Positions 1 to 5,231 are shown, numbered from the stretch's first letter. The stretch is DNA of 5,231 bases from Alistipes sp. (GCA_017391665.1 JAFOXS010000232.1:1-5231); one strand, 5' to 3'. The notes: generated from the letters alone by a model not told the origin. Numbers and translations: made by a program.

Positions 1-882
1 ACGGCATTTGTCGTAGGTCAGACGTGGCACCCATCGTTTCAGGTGGCGCCATCTATATCGGGCTATGGCGCAGGTGCACCCTTCGCCACCGCATCACGTA
101 TGCCTCAGTTGCAGCTAAGGCAACAGATCGTGGGAAATCTGCACGCTACCGTAGCAGCCGTTTTTCAGCACAACGACTCGTCGTATGGCCCCAATGGAAA
201 GAGTTATGACTATGCTCGCTGGAATCTGTGGCCCGAGGGTTACGCTTCACTCAAATATATGAATGATCACCTTACCCTTGGTGCTGGAGTATCTGTTTTG
301 TCGCTTATGCCACGTCGTGAGAGTGTGGCCTTGCGCGAGGTGACAGGCGAGGATGGCTCTACAACAACGGAAGAGATGGCTGTGCGTGTGAGGGATCGAG
401 TGATGGGTGTTACGCCGGAGTTTTTTGCCGATTATAAGGTGGGTAAGTTTAACCTCAAGGGAAAGGTAGTGTATGCGCAGAATGCATCGCATCTGCAGAT
501 GGCCAGCGGATTTGGTGCTACGGCCTACGACCCTAAGACGGGTGAGTATGAGTATGCGCCATTGCGTTCGCTCATTACGTGGGTTAATGCCACATATGGT
601 CGCCGTGTGAGAGGAGGCGTTCTTCTTGGCTATACCAATAATCTGGGTGCAAAAAAGGATTTTATCTCGACCGATGACTTCTGGATGTTTGGCGCGAAGA
701 ATACCGACTACATCTACCGCGTAGCTCCCTCGGTAATCTACTATGTCAAGAATCTTGAGCTTGGCCTGGAGGGTGATTATACTGTTGTTGGTTATGGCGA
801 TCTGGCCCTTAATGGCAATACCAAGGCTCTGCGCAATGTGTTAAACAAGAGAATCTGTCTGATGGTGCGCTATAACTTTTAA
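1..882 (+). CDS. outer membrane beta-barrel (porin-like) protein, 5' end outside the window
   Basis: The reading frame is open from base 1 and ends with TAA at 880-882, giving 293 visible residues. A GTG at 43 is in frame, but sensible sequence precedes it (TAFVVGQTWHPSFQ), so it is not the start and the gene begins to the left of the window. Visible barrel features are alternating hydrophobic/polar strands rich in Tyr, Gly and aromatic residues (for example LKYMNDHLTLGAGVSVLSL, FFADYKVGKFNLKGKVVYAQ, YRVAPSVIYYVKNLELGLEG), short turns, and a terminal strand ending in aromatic Phe (MVRYNF), the usual signal for insertion by the BAM machinery. The GQTWHP segment resembles uncharacterised Bacteroidota porin-like proteins as I remember them. 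An acidic, Thr-rich stretch (GEDGSTTTEE, roughly visible residues 115-124) is probably a surface loop. It is not a TonB-dependent receptor as far as can be seen, because no plug domain is in the window. Substrate unknown. It converges with the acyltransferase gene. Confidence 0.8.
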   Translation, partial: TAFVVGQTWHPSFQVAPSISGYGAGAPFATASRMPQLQLRQQIVGNLHATVAAVFQHNDSSYGPNGKSYDYARWNLWPEGYASLKYMNDHLTLGAGVSVLSLMPRRESVALREVTGEDGSTTTEEMAVRVRDRVMGVTPEFFADYKVGKFNLKGKVVYAQNASHLQMASGFGATAYDPKTGEYEYAPLRSLITWVNATYGRRVRGGVLLGYTNNLGAKKDFISTDDFWMFGAKNTDYIYRVAPSVIYYVKNLELGLEGDYTVVGYGDLALNGNTKALRNVLNKRICLMVRYNF

Positions 883-886
883 TCTA

Positions 887-2050
887 TTATTTTCGATTCA
901 TAAATTTGTGTGCAAGCCACTTGCGCACGGGCTCGTCATATAATTTAAGACACGCATAAGCGAGCGCTATGCTCACCGCAACCACAATCGCAGGCATAAG
1001 CAGCGTATCTTCGAACGAATAGAAATGTTTGTCGATAAGCCAAGCATAGAATAGATACATCACGGGATAATGCACGATGTAGAGCGGATACGACAGATCG
1101 CCCAGTAAGCCGCTTATTCTGCCCGTTGAGCCCTCGGCAGAGCCACATGCTCCCAACCATACTATGATGGGGAAAACGAAGGCGATGCACACAACCTCAT
1201 AAAGGCTATTCATGCTGAGCGCTCCCTCGGATGCGATGTAGGGCACCGCAAAAGTCGCAAGGAGAATTGCCGAGCAGATCCAGAAAGCGTATTTTATCTT
1301 TCGGGGTTTGAATGTGCGAGCCAGAAGCATACCCACAGTAAAGGGGAATAGCATGCGCACCAATCCGCCCCAGAGGTTAATCGTGTCGATCGTCCAGCCG
1401 ATGCCTACGCTATCGTAGCCCGACAGATCCCATACAAATATCCACGTGTGCAATGCTGCAAGTAACGCTACGAGCATAGCGAGCAGACGTGTCGATAAGC
1501 GGCGGATGATGAGTGCATAGATGATGTTGCCGATGTATTCAAAGAAGAGCGACCACTGCGGGCCATTAAGCGGAAACATTTCGCCATTGCCGCGTACCTC
1601 GTGCATCGAGCCAGGCAGGGCGGGGATCATCAGCGCGGTGAGTAGGAGTGCCAGCGCTACCCCACCTATCGGAGTCACAGTGCCATCCCACTGCTCACGA
1701 CCACCGATAAGGAATGTAATGGTGCCGATCACAGCACCCATCACCAGCATCGGGTGCAGACGTATCAGGCGACGCTTGAAGAATCCTCCGAGCGTCATCT
1801 TCTGCCAGCGGTCGTCGTAGGCGTAGCTGATGACAAAACCCGAGAGGATGAAGAAGAAATCGACGGCTATATGGCCATGGTTGAGCGTAGAGATTAGACC
1901 ACTACCCTCGCCATTTGTTGTTTCGGCAAAAGCAAAACCCTCGAATATGTGGTAGATGACAACAAGTAGTGCCGCCACGCCACGCAATCCGTCAAGCAGG
2001 GCGTAGTGTGGTTTGGTGTCGGTAAAGTGGGTATGTGTTGTCAGATTCAT
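887..2050 (-). CDS. acyltransferase 3 family integral membrane protein (OafA/YrhL-like)
   Basis: This 387-residue protein has the hallmarks of the acyltransferase-3 family, multi-spanning inner membrane enzymes that move acyl groups (often acetyl) from a cytoplasmic donor to surface polysaccharides, lipids or other extracytoplasmic acceptors. Motifs seen: the R-x10-H signature (R23 and catalytic-type H34 within LDGLRGVAALLVVIYH), FFFILSGF at 65-72, RRLIRLHP at 93-100, and WSLFFE at 166-171. About ten hydrophobic segments follow through LSYPLYIVHYPVMYLFY near the C-terminus. Length fits a stand-alone family member with no SGNH domain attached. The ATG at 2048-2050 gives a natural N-terminus. 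No Shine-Dalgarno sequence is evident, which is normal for Bacteroidota. It lies 22 bases downstream of the symporter gene on the same strand, so co-transcription is likely, though no functional link is obvious. Acceptor substrate cannot be read from sequence. Confidence 0.93.
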   Translation of the reverse strand: MNLTTHTHFTDTKPHYALLDGLRGVAALLVVIYHIFEGFAFAETTNGEGSGLISTLNHGHIAVDFFFILSGFVISYAYDDRWQKMTLGGFFKRRLIRLHPMLVMGAVIGTITFLIGGREQWDGTVTPIGGVALALLLTALMIPALPGSMHEVRGNGEMFPLNGPQWSLFFEYIGNIIYALIIRRLSTRLLAMLVALLAALHTWIFVWDLSGYDSVGIGWTIDTINLWGGLVRMLFPFTVGMLLARTFKPRKIKYAFWICSAILLATFAVPYIASEGALSMNSLYEVVCIAFVFPIIVWLGACGSAEGSTGRISGLLGDLSYPLYIVHYPVMYLFYAWLIDKHFYSFEDTLLMPAIVVAVSIALAYACLKLYDEPVRKWLAHKFMNRK

Positions 2051-2072
2051 GGGTTAAAGGCTTTTCAAAGTG

Positions 2073-3512
2073 TTAATCTCCCTCCTCGTCCAGATTGTCG
2101 TTCCAGAGATATTTGCGAGTCTCGCTGACGAGTACATTCGATAGGAAAAGCAGACATAAGAGGTTGGGGATGGCCATCAGGGCGTTGAATATGTCGGCCA
2201 GATTCCACACCACATCCAGGCTGATGACAGCACCCATATATACGGTGATAAGGAATACGACACGATAGGCGTTGATGGCTCCGCGCTTTTTCGAGTCGTT
2301 GTTCTCCGAAGAGTTGTTTTTGCGTTTTGAGCGACTGAGCCACTTGTCCGAAAGATACTCCATGCTGCGCTCTCCGTAGAGTCCCCAGCCGAGGATTGTA
2401 GAGAAGGCAAAGGTGAGTGTGCCGAATGCCAGCAGAGGCTCGCCTACATACGGGATCTTCGAGAATGCCATGCGCGTGAGCTCGCCACCATCGCTTATCT
2501 GAATGTCGGGGTATGCCAGAATTGACGATACGATGGTAATACCCGTCAGGGCACAGATGACAATAGTATCCCAGAATGTTCCCGACGATGAGACCAGCGC
2601 CTGGCGTACGGGATTTCGTGTTTGAGCTGATGCAGCAACGATTGGAGCTGAACCGAGACCCGACTCGTTGGAGAACAGACCACGGGCAATACCATAACGT
2701 GCAGTTATCATTATGGATGCACCCACAAAGCCTCCGCCTGCTGCCGAGGGGTTGAATGCCGACTTGACGATGAGCTGGAGTGCAGGCCACAGGTAATCGC
2801 TGTTGAAAACAAGTATAACCACGCAACCGACGATATACAGGCCGGCCATCAGCGGAACCAATGTCTGACAACATTTGGCAATGCTCTTTACGCCACCCAT
2901 GATAACCGCAGCCGCAAGAATGGTTACGATACCACCCACGACGATGGGTGAGATGCCGTAGACCTCGCTGCTGAGTGTGGAGATAGCATTTGCCTGAACT
3001 GTTGAGCCGATGCCGAATGTGGCAATGGCGGTAAAGAAGGCAAAGGCGATAGCCATGGCCTTCCACATCCAGCGCTTTATGCCCTGTGCGGGTTTGGCCA
3101 ATCCGTTCTCGATGGCATACATCGGGCCTCCCAGCATGCGGCCATTGTTGTTTACGCGGTATTTTACGGCCAGGAGTCCCTCGCCATACTTTGTGGCGAT
3201 ACCGAGCACACCCGTGAGCCAGCACCATAAGACTGCACCCGGGCCACCCAGGGCAATGGCTGTGCCGACGCCGACAATGTTGCCCGTGCCTATTGTGGCG
3301 GCCAGTGCAGTGGCCAGTGCACCGAATTGAGATACCTCGCCAGATGCATCTTTGTCCTTGCTAACCGACAGGCGTATAGCCTTCAAAAGGTATCGCTGCG
3401 GCAGACGCAGACGCAACGTGAGCAGGATGTGTGTACCCAGTAGAAGCAGAACCATGGGAAAGCCCCATATAAAGCCGCTGATCGAAGATAGTATTTCGTT
3501 GATAGACTCCAT
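2073..3512 (-). CDS. alsT: sodium:alanine symporter family protein (AGCS family)
   Basis: Predicted inner membrane carrier that couples sodium entry to uptake of alanine, glycine or a related small amino acid (AGCS family, TC 2.A.25). Key signs: ATIGTGNIVGV at about residues 72-82, the family signature GGPGAVLWCW at 89-98, and the highly conserved FSNESGLGSAP at 280-290 followed by a conserved NPVRQ stretch and GTFWDT. There are about 10-11 hydrophobic helices and a Lys/Arg/Ser/Asn-rich segment near the C-terminus. Length (479 residues from ATG 3510-3512) is typical. The frame stays open upstream to 3677, but that extension is translated tRNA and terminator. A second in-frame ATG at 3516-3518 (MPMES...) is an equally possible start. 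The family N-terminus ME-IN-hydrophobic fits either. No promoter is visible between the upstream terminator and this start. The symbol is by family and the exact substrate is inferred. Confidence 0.93.
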   Translation of the reverse strand: MESINEILSSISGFIWGFPMVLLLLGTHILLTLRLRLPQRYLLKAIRLSVSKDKDASGEVSQFGALATALAATIGTGNIVGVGTAIALGGPGAVLWCWLTGVLGIATKYGEGLLAVKYRVNNNGRMLGGPMYAIENGLAKPAQGIKRWMWKAMAIAFAFFTAIATFGIGSTVQANAISTLSSEVYGISPIVVGGIVTILAAAVIMGGVKSIAKCCQTLVPLMAGLYIVGCVVILVFNSDYLWPALQLIVKSAFNPSAAGGGFVGASIMITARYGIARGLFSNESGLGSAPIVAASAQTRNPVRQALVSSSGTFWDTIVICALTGITIVSSILAYPDIQISDGGELTRMAFSKIPYVGEPLLAFGTLTFAFSTILGWGLYGERSMEYLSDKWLSRSKRKNNSSENNDSKKRGAINAYRVVFLITVYMGAVISLDVVWNLADIFNALMAIPNLLCLLFLSNVLVSETRKYLWNDNLDEEGD

Positions 3513-3524
3513 AGGCATTAGAAT

Positions 3525-3553
3525 AAAAAAAAAGGAGCAGACTCCTCTGCTCC
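3525..3553 (-). terminator. intrinsic terminator between tRNA-Lys and the symporter gene
   Basis: Read on the minus strand, a perfect 8-bp stem GGAGCAGA/TCTGCTCC (3546-3553 paired with 3534-3541) closes a four-base loop GGAG and is followed at once by nine T residues (3533-3525). This is a textbook Rho-independent terminator. It begins 9 bases beyond the tRNA 3' end and presumably ends the tRNA transcript. Its U-tract stops 6 bases before the first possible symporter start codon (3518), leaving no room for a separate promoter in between. Confidence 0.88.
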
Positions 3554-3562
3554 TTCTCTCGG

Positions 3563-3635
3563 TGATCCCGCCGGGGCTCGAACCCGGGACCCCAACATTA
3601 AAAGTGTTGTGCTCTACCGACTGAGCTACAGGATC
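3563..3635 (-). tRNA. tRNA-Lys (anticodon UUU)
   Basis: A complete 73-nt cloverleaf on the minus strand. The acceptor stem GATCCTG/CGGGATC has seven pairs including one G-U. The D stem is GCTC/GAGC, the anticodon stem CAACA/TGTTG with loop CTTTTAA gives anticodon TTT (Lys), the variable loop is 5 nt (GGGTC), and the T arm is CCGGG-TTCGAGC-CCCGG. The discriminator base is A. The bases after it are C, C, G, so the terminal CCA is not encoded and must be added by the CCA-adding enzyme. It has a well-formed promoter upstream (3675-3706) and an intrinsic terminator downstream (3525-3553), so it is probably a single-tRNA transcription unit, with possible read-through into the symporter gene. Confidence 0.97.
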
Positions 3636-3641
3636 AACGCT

Positions 3642-3671
3642 CACCAAAGGGACTTGCTCCCGATTTTGGTG
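3642..3671 (-). other. inverted repeat (hairpin) in the tRNA-Lys 5' leader
   Basis: On the minus strand CACCAAA (3671-3665) pairs with TTTGGTG (3648-3642), and inside it GGGA (3661-3658 plus strand TCCC) pairs with TCCC (3652-3649). This gives 11 pairs with a 3-nt bulge and a 5-nt loop. It fills almost the entire space between the expected transcription start and the tRNA 5' end, so the pre-tRNA leader should fold on itself, leaving 6 single-stranded bases before the mature 5' end. There is no T-tract on either side, so it is not a terminator. A role in RNase P processing or in leader stability is only an inference. Confidence 0.55.
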
Positions 3672-3674
3672 GTG

Positions 3675-3706
3675 CAAATGTAGGGATAATTTTTTGTTTT
3701 ACCAAA
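3675..3706 (-). promoter_or_regulatory. Bacteroidota-type promoter for tRNA-Lys
   Basis: The minus strand reads TTTG (3706-3703), a 20-base AT-rich spacer, then TACATTTG (3682-3675). This matches the -33 TTTG / -7 TAnnTTTG consensus recognised by the primary sigma factor of Bacteroides and relatives. Transcription should start near 3668-3671, giving a leader of about 33-36 nt before the tRNA at 3635. This is the best-formed promoter in the window. Confidence 0.8.
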
Positions 3707-3753
3707 CATCTTTGCCCGAAACTGATATATGTGGCGAAAAACGAATGGAAAAA

Positions 3754-4248
3754 TTACTCCATCTCTTGGCTTATTTCAGCGACCTCGGCGCCGACAAAGG
3801 AGATCAGGTCCGTGGGGGCGATACGGATTTGCAGACCACGCACGCCAGCGCTGATGTAAATGGCATCGTGTTCCAGAGCCGACGAGTGAATATATGTCGG
3901 AAATCGCTTCTTCATGCCTATGGGCGAGCAGCCGCCACGGATATAGCCCGTTGTGGGCAGCAGCTCCTTCATCGCTATCATCTCCACCTTCTTGTTGCCC
4001 GACACTCGCGCCGCAGCCTTCAGATCGACCTCGTGGTTGCCCGGCACTACGCAGACCAGATGTCCCGTCCTGTCGCCAACGAGAATGAGGGTCTTGAATA
4101 CCGTGGCAATATCTTCGCCCAGCTGCTCGGCAACGTGTGTGGCAGCAAGGTTCTGCTCATCCACTGTGTATGGGATAAGTTCGTATTTGATTTTTGCGCG
4201 GTCGAGCAAGCGTGCCGCGTTGGTCTTTTCAATCTTCTGCTTTGCCAT
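3754..4248 (-). CDS. ybaK: Cys-tRNA(Pro)/Cys-tRNA(Cys) deacylase, YbaK/EbsC family
   Basis: This 164-residue cytoplasmic protein belongs to the YbaK branch of the trans-editing domains related to the ProRS INS domain. Members hydrolyse Cys-tRNA(Pro), which forms when ProRS mischarges cysteine, and so protect proline codons. Visible family signs: KTNAARLLD near the N-terminus, YTVDEQ at 27-32, the VFKTLIL segment with K52 matching the functionally important lysine of the family, VVPGNHEVDLKAAA at 67-80, and the signature GYIRGGCSPIGMKKRFPTYI at 101-120. The length is full for the family. The ATG at 4246-4248 gives MAKQKIEKTNAARLL, a normal start. It is divergent from the lipoprotein gene and sits upstream of tRNA-Lys on the same strand. 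No terminator is visible after its TAA (3754-3756), so read-through into the tRNA unit is possible. The proximity to a tRNA gene is thematically apt but probably incidental. Confidence 0.95.
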   Translation of the reverse strand: MAKQKIEKTNAARLLDRAKIKYELIPYTVDEQNLAATHVAEQLGEDIATVFKTLILVGDRTGHLVCVVPGNHEVDLKAAARVSGNKKVEMIAMKELLPTTGYIRGGCSPIGMKKRFPTYIHSSALEHDAIYISAGVRGLQIRIAPTDLISFVGAEVAEISQEME

Positions 4249-4266
4249 AAATGAATAATTACTTCA

Positions 4267-4274
4267 CAAAAATA
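4267..4274 (-). promoter_or_regulatory. candidate -7 box for ybaK
   Basis: The minus strand has TATTTTTG, matching TAnnTTTG, 18 bases before the ybaK ATG. This would give a short leader of about 12 nt. A TTTG lies only 12 bases further upstream (4287-4290), too close for a standard -33 element, and nothing matches at the usual 19-21 base spacing. I therefore support the -7 box only weakly. Confidence 0.4.
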
Positions 4275-4314
4275 GGTAAAAGCCGCCAAAGATAGTCTGC
4301 GAAATATGATTTTC

Positions 4315-4346
4315 CTTGCTCCTTTAGCGCCAATTCGCTATATTTG
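4315..4346 (+). promoter_or_regulatory. promoter for the lipoprotein pair, predicting a leaderless mRNA
   Basis: TATATTTG at 4339-4346 is an exact TAnnTTTG -7 box. CTTG at 4315-4318 lies 20 bases upstream, the same spacing as in the tRNA-Lys promoter, and serves as a -33 element. Only five bases separate the -7 box from the ATG at 4352, so transcription should begin at or within a few bases of the start codon. Confidence 0.68.
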
Positions 4347-4351
4347 TCAAT

Positions 4352-4741
4352 ATGAAAAGAGTTTTTTACCATATATTGGTCGTTGTGGCCGTCGCTTTGG
4401 TCGGTTGCGGTGTTGGGCGTACACCACGCTCGGCTGCAAAGTATTTCTATCAATCCATAGCCGCAGGAGAATACAGCGAGGCTCTCTCGATGACCACCCT
4501 TTCAGAGGATGCCGATCCCGAAATATACTACGCCATAATGGAGAAGGTGAGTCGCTCGATTGCTCAGAAAGGTGGCGTGGAAAGCATCGAGATTGTGGAG
4601 GAACGCATGGCTGATGATGAGCAGTCGGCTGTGGTTCGTACGCTGATAACCTATGCCAATGGTGAGCAGCAGCAGGAGCTGTGCGACTTGGTCAGGATGG
4701 ATGAAAGTTGGCGAGTAGATGTTAGTCTGGACGCGAAATAA
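4352..4741 (+). CDS. small lipoprotein with DUF4878-like (NTF2/SnoaL-type) domain
   Basis: A 129-residue protein that starts with a lipoprotein signal peptide: Lys-Arg at 2-3, a hydrophobic core to about residue 15, and lipobox LVGC with the acceptor Cys at 19. After the Cys, SAAKYFYQSIAAGEYSEAL followed by an alpha/beta tail ending in a hydrophobic strand (ESWRVDVSL) resembles the DUF4878 group, common small periplasmic lipoproteins of Bacteroidota with an NTF2-like cone fold. I assign this from memory of the pattern. The residues after Cys19 (GVGRTP) are not the acidic surface-export signal described for Bacteroidota lipoproteins, so a periplasm-facing anchor is more likely. The ATG at 4352 is fixed by the signal peptide. 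It overlaps the next gene by 23 bases. The function is unknown. A binding or sensor role is typical of the fold but not shown here. Confidence 0.82.
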   Translation: MKRVFYHILVVVAVALVGCGVGRTPRSAAKYFYQSIAAGEYSEALSMTTLSEDADPEIYYAIMEKVSRSIAQKGGVESIEIVEERMADDEQSAVVRTLITYANGEQQQELCDLVRMDESWRVDVSLDAK

Positions 4742-5231
4742 TCTGTTAATCATACTTTTGGCTTTGAGCCTTGTGCGGTGTGGCAGGCAAGAGGTTGTGG
4801 CGCCCGAGATCTCGGTAGATGAGTTTCTCTCGGGCGATTTGGCTTTTCGTCGGGGTCGCACGATGGAGAGTGATGCCATCGCAGGCATGGGTGGCAGCCG
4901 ATACGACTATTCGCACGTTGGCGTGATTGTATCCCATGGCGACAGCATGTGTGTTGTGCATGTTGAGCCAATGCGCGAGGGCGATGAACGGGTGAAGGTG
5001 GTGAGCATTGAGGAGTTTTTTCACCCCGAGAATGCCGTTAAGGGTTGCGTGACAAGATGCGAGGCCCTGAGCGAGCAGCAGCGCCACATAATCGAGATGA
5101 TTTTCAGGTCGTGTACCTTCTTTTCAAAGCGGTCCACGTTGCTCTCAAAGTCGCTGACTACCTGGCCGGCCATAGGGTCGGCAGAAGCGGCGGCATCGGC
5201 CCTGAGCTTTGGCAGCACGGTGCTGCGCATC
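4719..5231 (+). CDS. YiiX-like permuted papain (NlpC/P60 superfamily) exported protein, C-terminus lost at a junction near 5099
   Basis: The frame opens with ATG at 4719, inside the end of the lipoprotein gene, and runs without a stop to the window edge (171 codons). The N-terminus has a signal peptide (RNN, then LLIILLALSLV) ending in LVRC with Cys at 21. Arg just before the Cys is unusual for a lipobox, so lipidation is uncertain. Then come LSGDLAFRRG, YDYSHVGVIV with the family's catalytic-type His at 66, and VVHVEP with Glu at 83 aligning with the FEA position of E. coli YiiX as I recall it. Next is VTRCEALSEQQRHIIE, matching the helix before the YDF/YCSE part of that protein. From about codon 128 the sequence no longer fits: there is no YD-x-x-F and no YCSE, so the catalytic Cys is missing. 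The tail is antisense to a TelA-like reading frame. Expected family length is about 200 residues. The start and strand are secure, and the last 44 or so residues are probably not native. Confidence 0.78.
   Translation, partial: MLVWTRNNLLIILLALSLVRCGRQEVVAPEISVDEFLSGDLAFRRGRTMESDAIAGMGGSRYDYSHVGVIVSHGDSMCVVHVEPMREGDERVKVVSIEEFFHPENAVKGCVTRCEALSEQQRHIIEMIFRSCTFFSKRSTLLSKSLTTWPAIGSAEAAASALSFGSTVLRI
5097..5107. other. junction between a truncated yiiX-like gene (+) and a truncated telA-like gene (-)
   Basis: To the left, the plus-strand frame reads as a YiiX-like protein up to IIEM (codon 5097-5099). To the right, the minus-strand frame reads as TelA-like from the window edge down to HDLK (codon at 5102-5104). 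Neither protein continues across. The breakpoint therefore lies within or very near these bases. No repeat or insertion-sequence end is visible at the site. Confidence 0.6.
5102..5231 (-). pseudogene. internal fragment of a TelA-family (toxic anion resistance) protein
   Basis: On the minus strand, from the window edge, the frame reads STVLPKLRADAAASADPM, then AGQVVSDFESNVDRFEKKVH, then DLK. This closely follows the pattern I recall for TelA/YceH proteins: an Ala-rich helix with a DxM turn, then a coiled segment -RxEKRxHDLKLSR- just before the conserved PQIR motif. The codon choice also looks like a real gene in this frame, with many GAC, GTG, AAG and CTG codons. After DLK the frame reads IISIMWRCC and then runs to a TGA at 5021-5023 with no family character, because that stretch is antisense to the yiiX-like gene. 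The start lies beyond the right edge. The Met codon at 5228-5230 is probably internal. About the last 100-130 residues expected in the family are absent. TelA proteins are linked to tellurite and toxic-anion or phage resistance, but their mechanism is unclear. Confidence 0.58.

Noticed and set aside
2065..3228. Second minus-strand open frame of 387 codons inside the symporter gene
   Set aside because: It is an out-of-frame shadow rich in Arg, His and Cys, with no membrane or domain pattern, while the overlapping frame is a clear AGCS transporter.
3300..3321. Direct repeat of a 10-base unit (GGCCAGTGCA) with 2 bases between copies
   Set aside because: It lies inside the symporter gene and encodes the conserved ALATALAA segment. 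Similar codons for repeated Ala-Leu explain it.
3519..3677. N-terminal extension of the symporter frame up to an ATG at 3675-3677
   Set aside because: It is translation through the promoter edge, the leader, the whole tRNA-Lys and the terminator. The peptide (VEHNTFNVGVPGSSPGG) is the familiar spurious product of reading a tRNA-Lys gene.
3694..4254. Plus-strand open frame of 186 codons covering ybaK
   Set aside because: It is antisense to ybaK, which has full family motifs on the minus strand. The plus-strand peptide has no recognisable character.
4746..5087. Minus-strand open frames under the yiiX-like gene
   Set aside because: They are antisense shadows. The plus-strand frame has a signal peptide and family motifs over 4719-5099. 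Only the part to the right of about 5102 on the minus strand looks like real coding sequence.
1..5231. CRISPR array, insertion sequence, integrase or attachment site, including at the tRNA-Lys 3' end
   Set aside because: No regular short repeats, transposase or integrase-like frames, terminal inverted repeats, or duplicated tRNA 3' segment could be seen.

Overview
The window looks like chromosomal DNA from a member of the Bacteroidota, most likely order Bacteroidales. The support is: promoters of the TAnnTTTG (-7) / TTTG or TTG (-33) type, start codons without clear Shine-Dalgarno sequences, a porin-like outer membrane barrel with a GQTWHP segment, and small DUF4878-type lipoproteins. Base composition is near 50% GC by eye. 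I cannot place it to genus.

Layout from left to right. (1) Positions 1-882 (+) hold the C-terminal part of an outer membrane beta-barrel protein cut by the left edge. (2) Converging on it with a 4-base gap is an acyltransferase-3 membrane protein (887-2050, -). (3) Upstream of that on the same strand, 22 bases away, is an AGCS-family sodium:alanine symporter (2073-3512, -). (4) Upstream of the symporter is a complete tRNA-Lys(UUU) gene (3563-3635, -) with a clear Bacteroidota promoter on one side and a strong intrinsic terminator on the other. That terminator ends only 6 bases before the first possible symporter start codon. (5) Next is the tRNA-editing deacylase YbaK (3754-4248, -). (6) A 103-bp divergent intergenic region separates ybaK from a rightward pair: a DUF4878-like lipoprotein (4352-4741, +), apparently leaderless, and an overlapping YiiX-like permuted-papain protein with a signal peptide (from 4719, +).

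The right end is the oddest part. The YiiX-like frame keeps its family character only to about 5099. After that the plus-strand translation is meaningless, but the minus strand reads as an internal piece of a TelA-family (toxic anion resistance) protein, which in turn loses its family character at the same point. The window therefore contains a junction between two convergent genes that both lack their C-termini. This could be a real deletion or rearrangement, or an assembly chimera.

The genes are mostly housekeeping or envelope functions: amino-acid uptake, surface-glycan acylation, tRNA supply and mischarged-tRNA clearance, and envelope lipoproteins. I do not see a convincing new multi-gene system. 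The points worth checking are the yiiX/telA junction, the tRNA-Lys/terminator/symporter arrangement, and the leaderless lipoprotein promoter.
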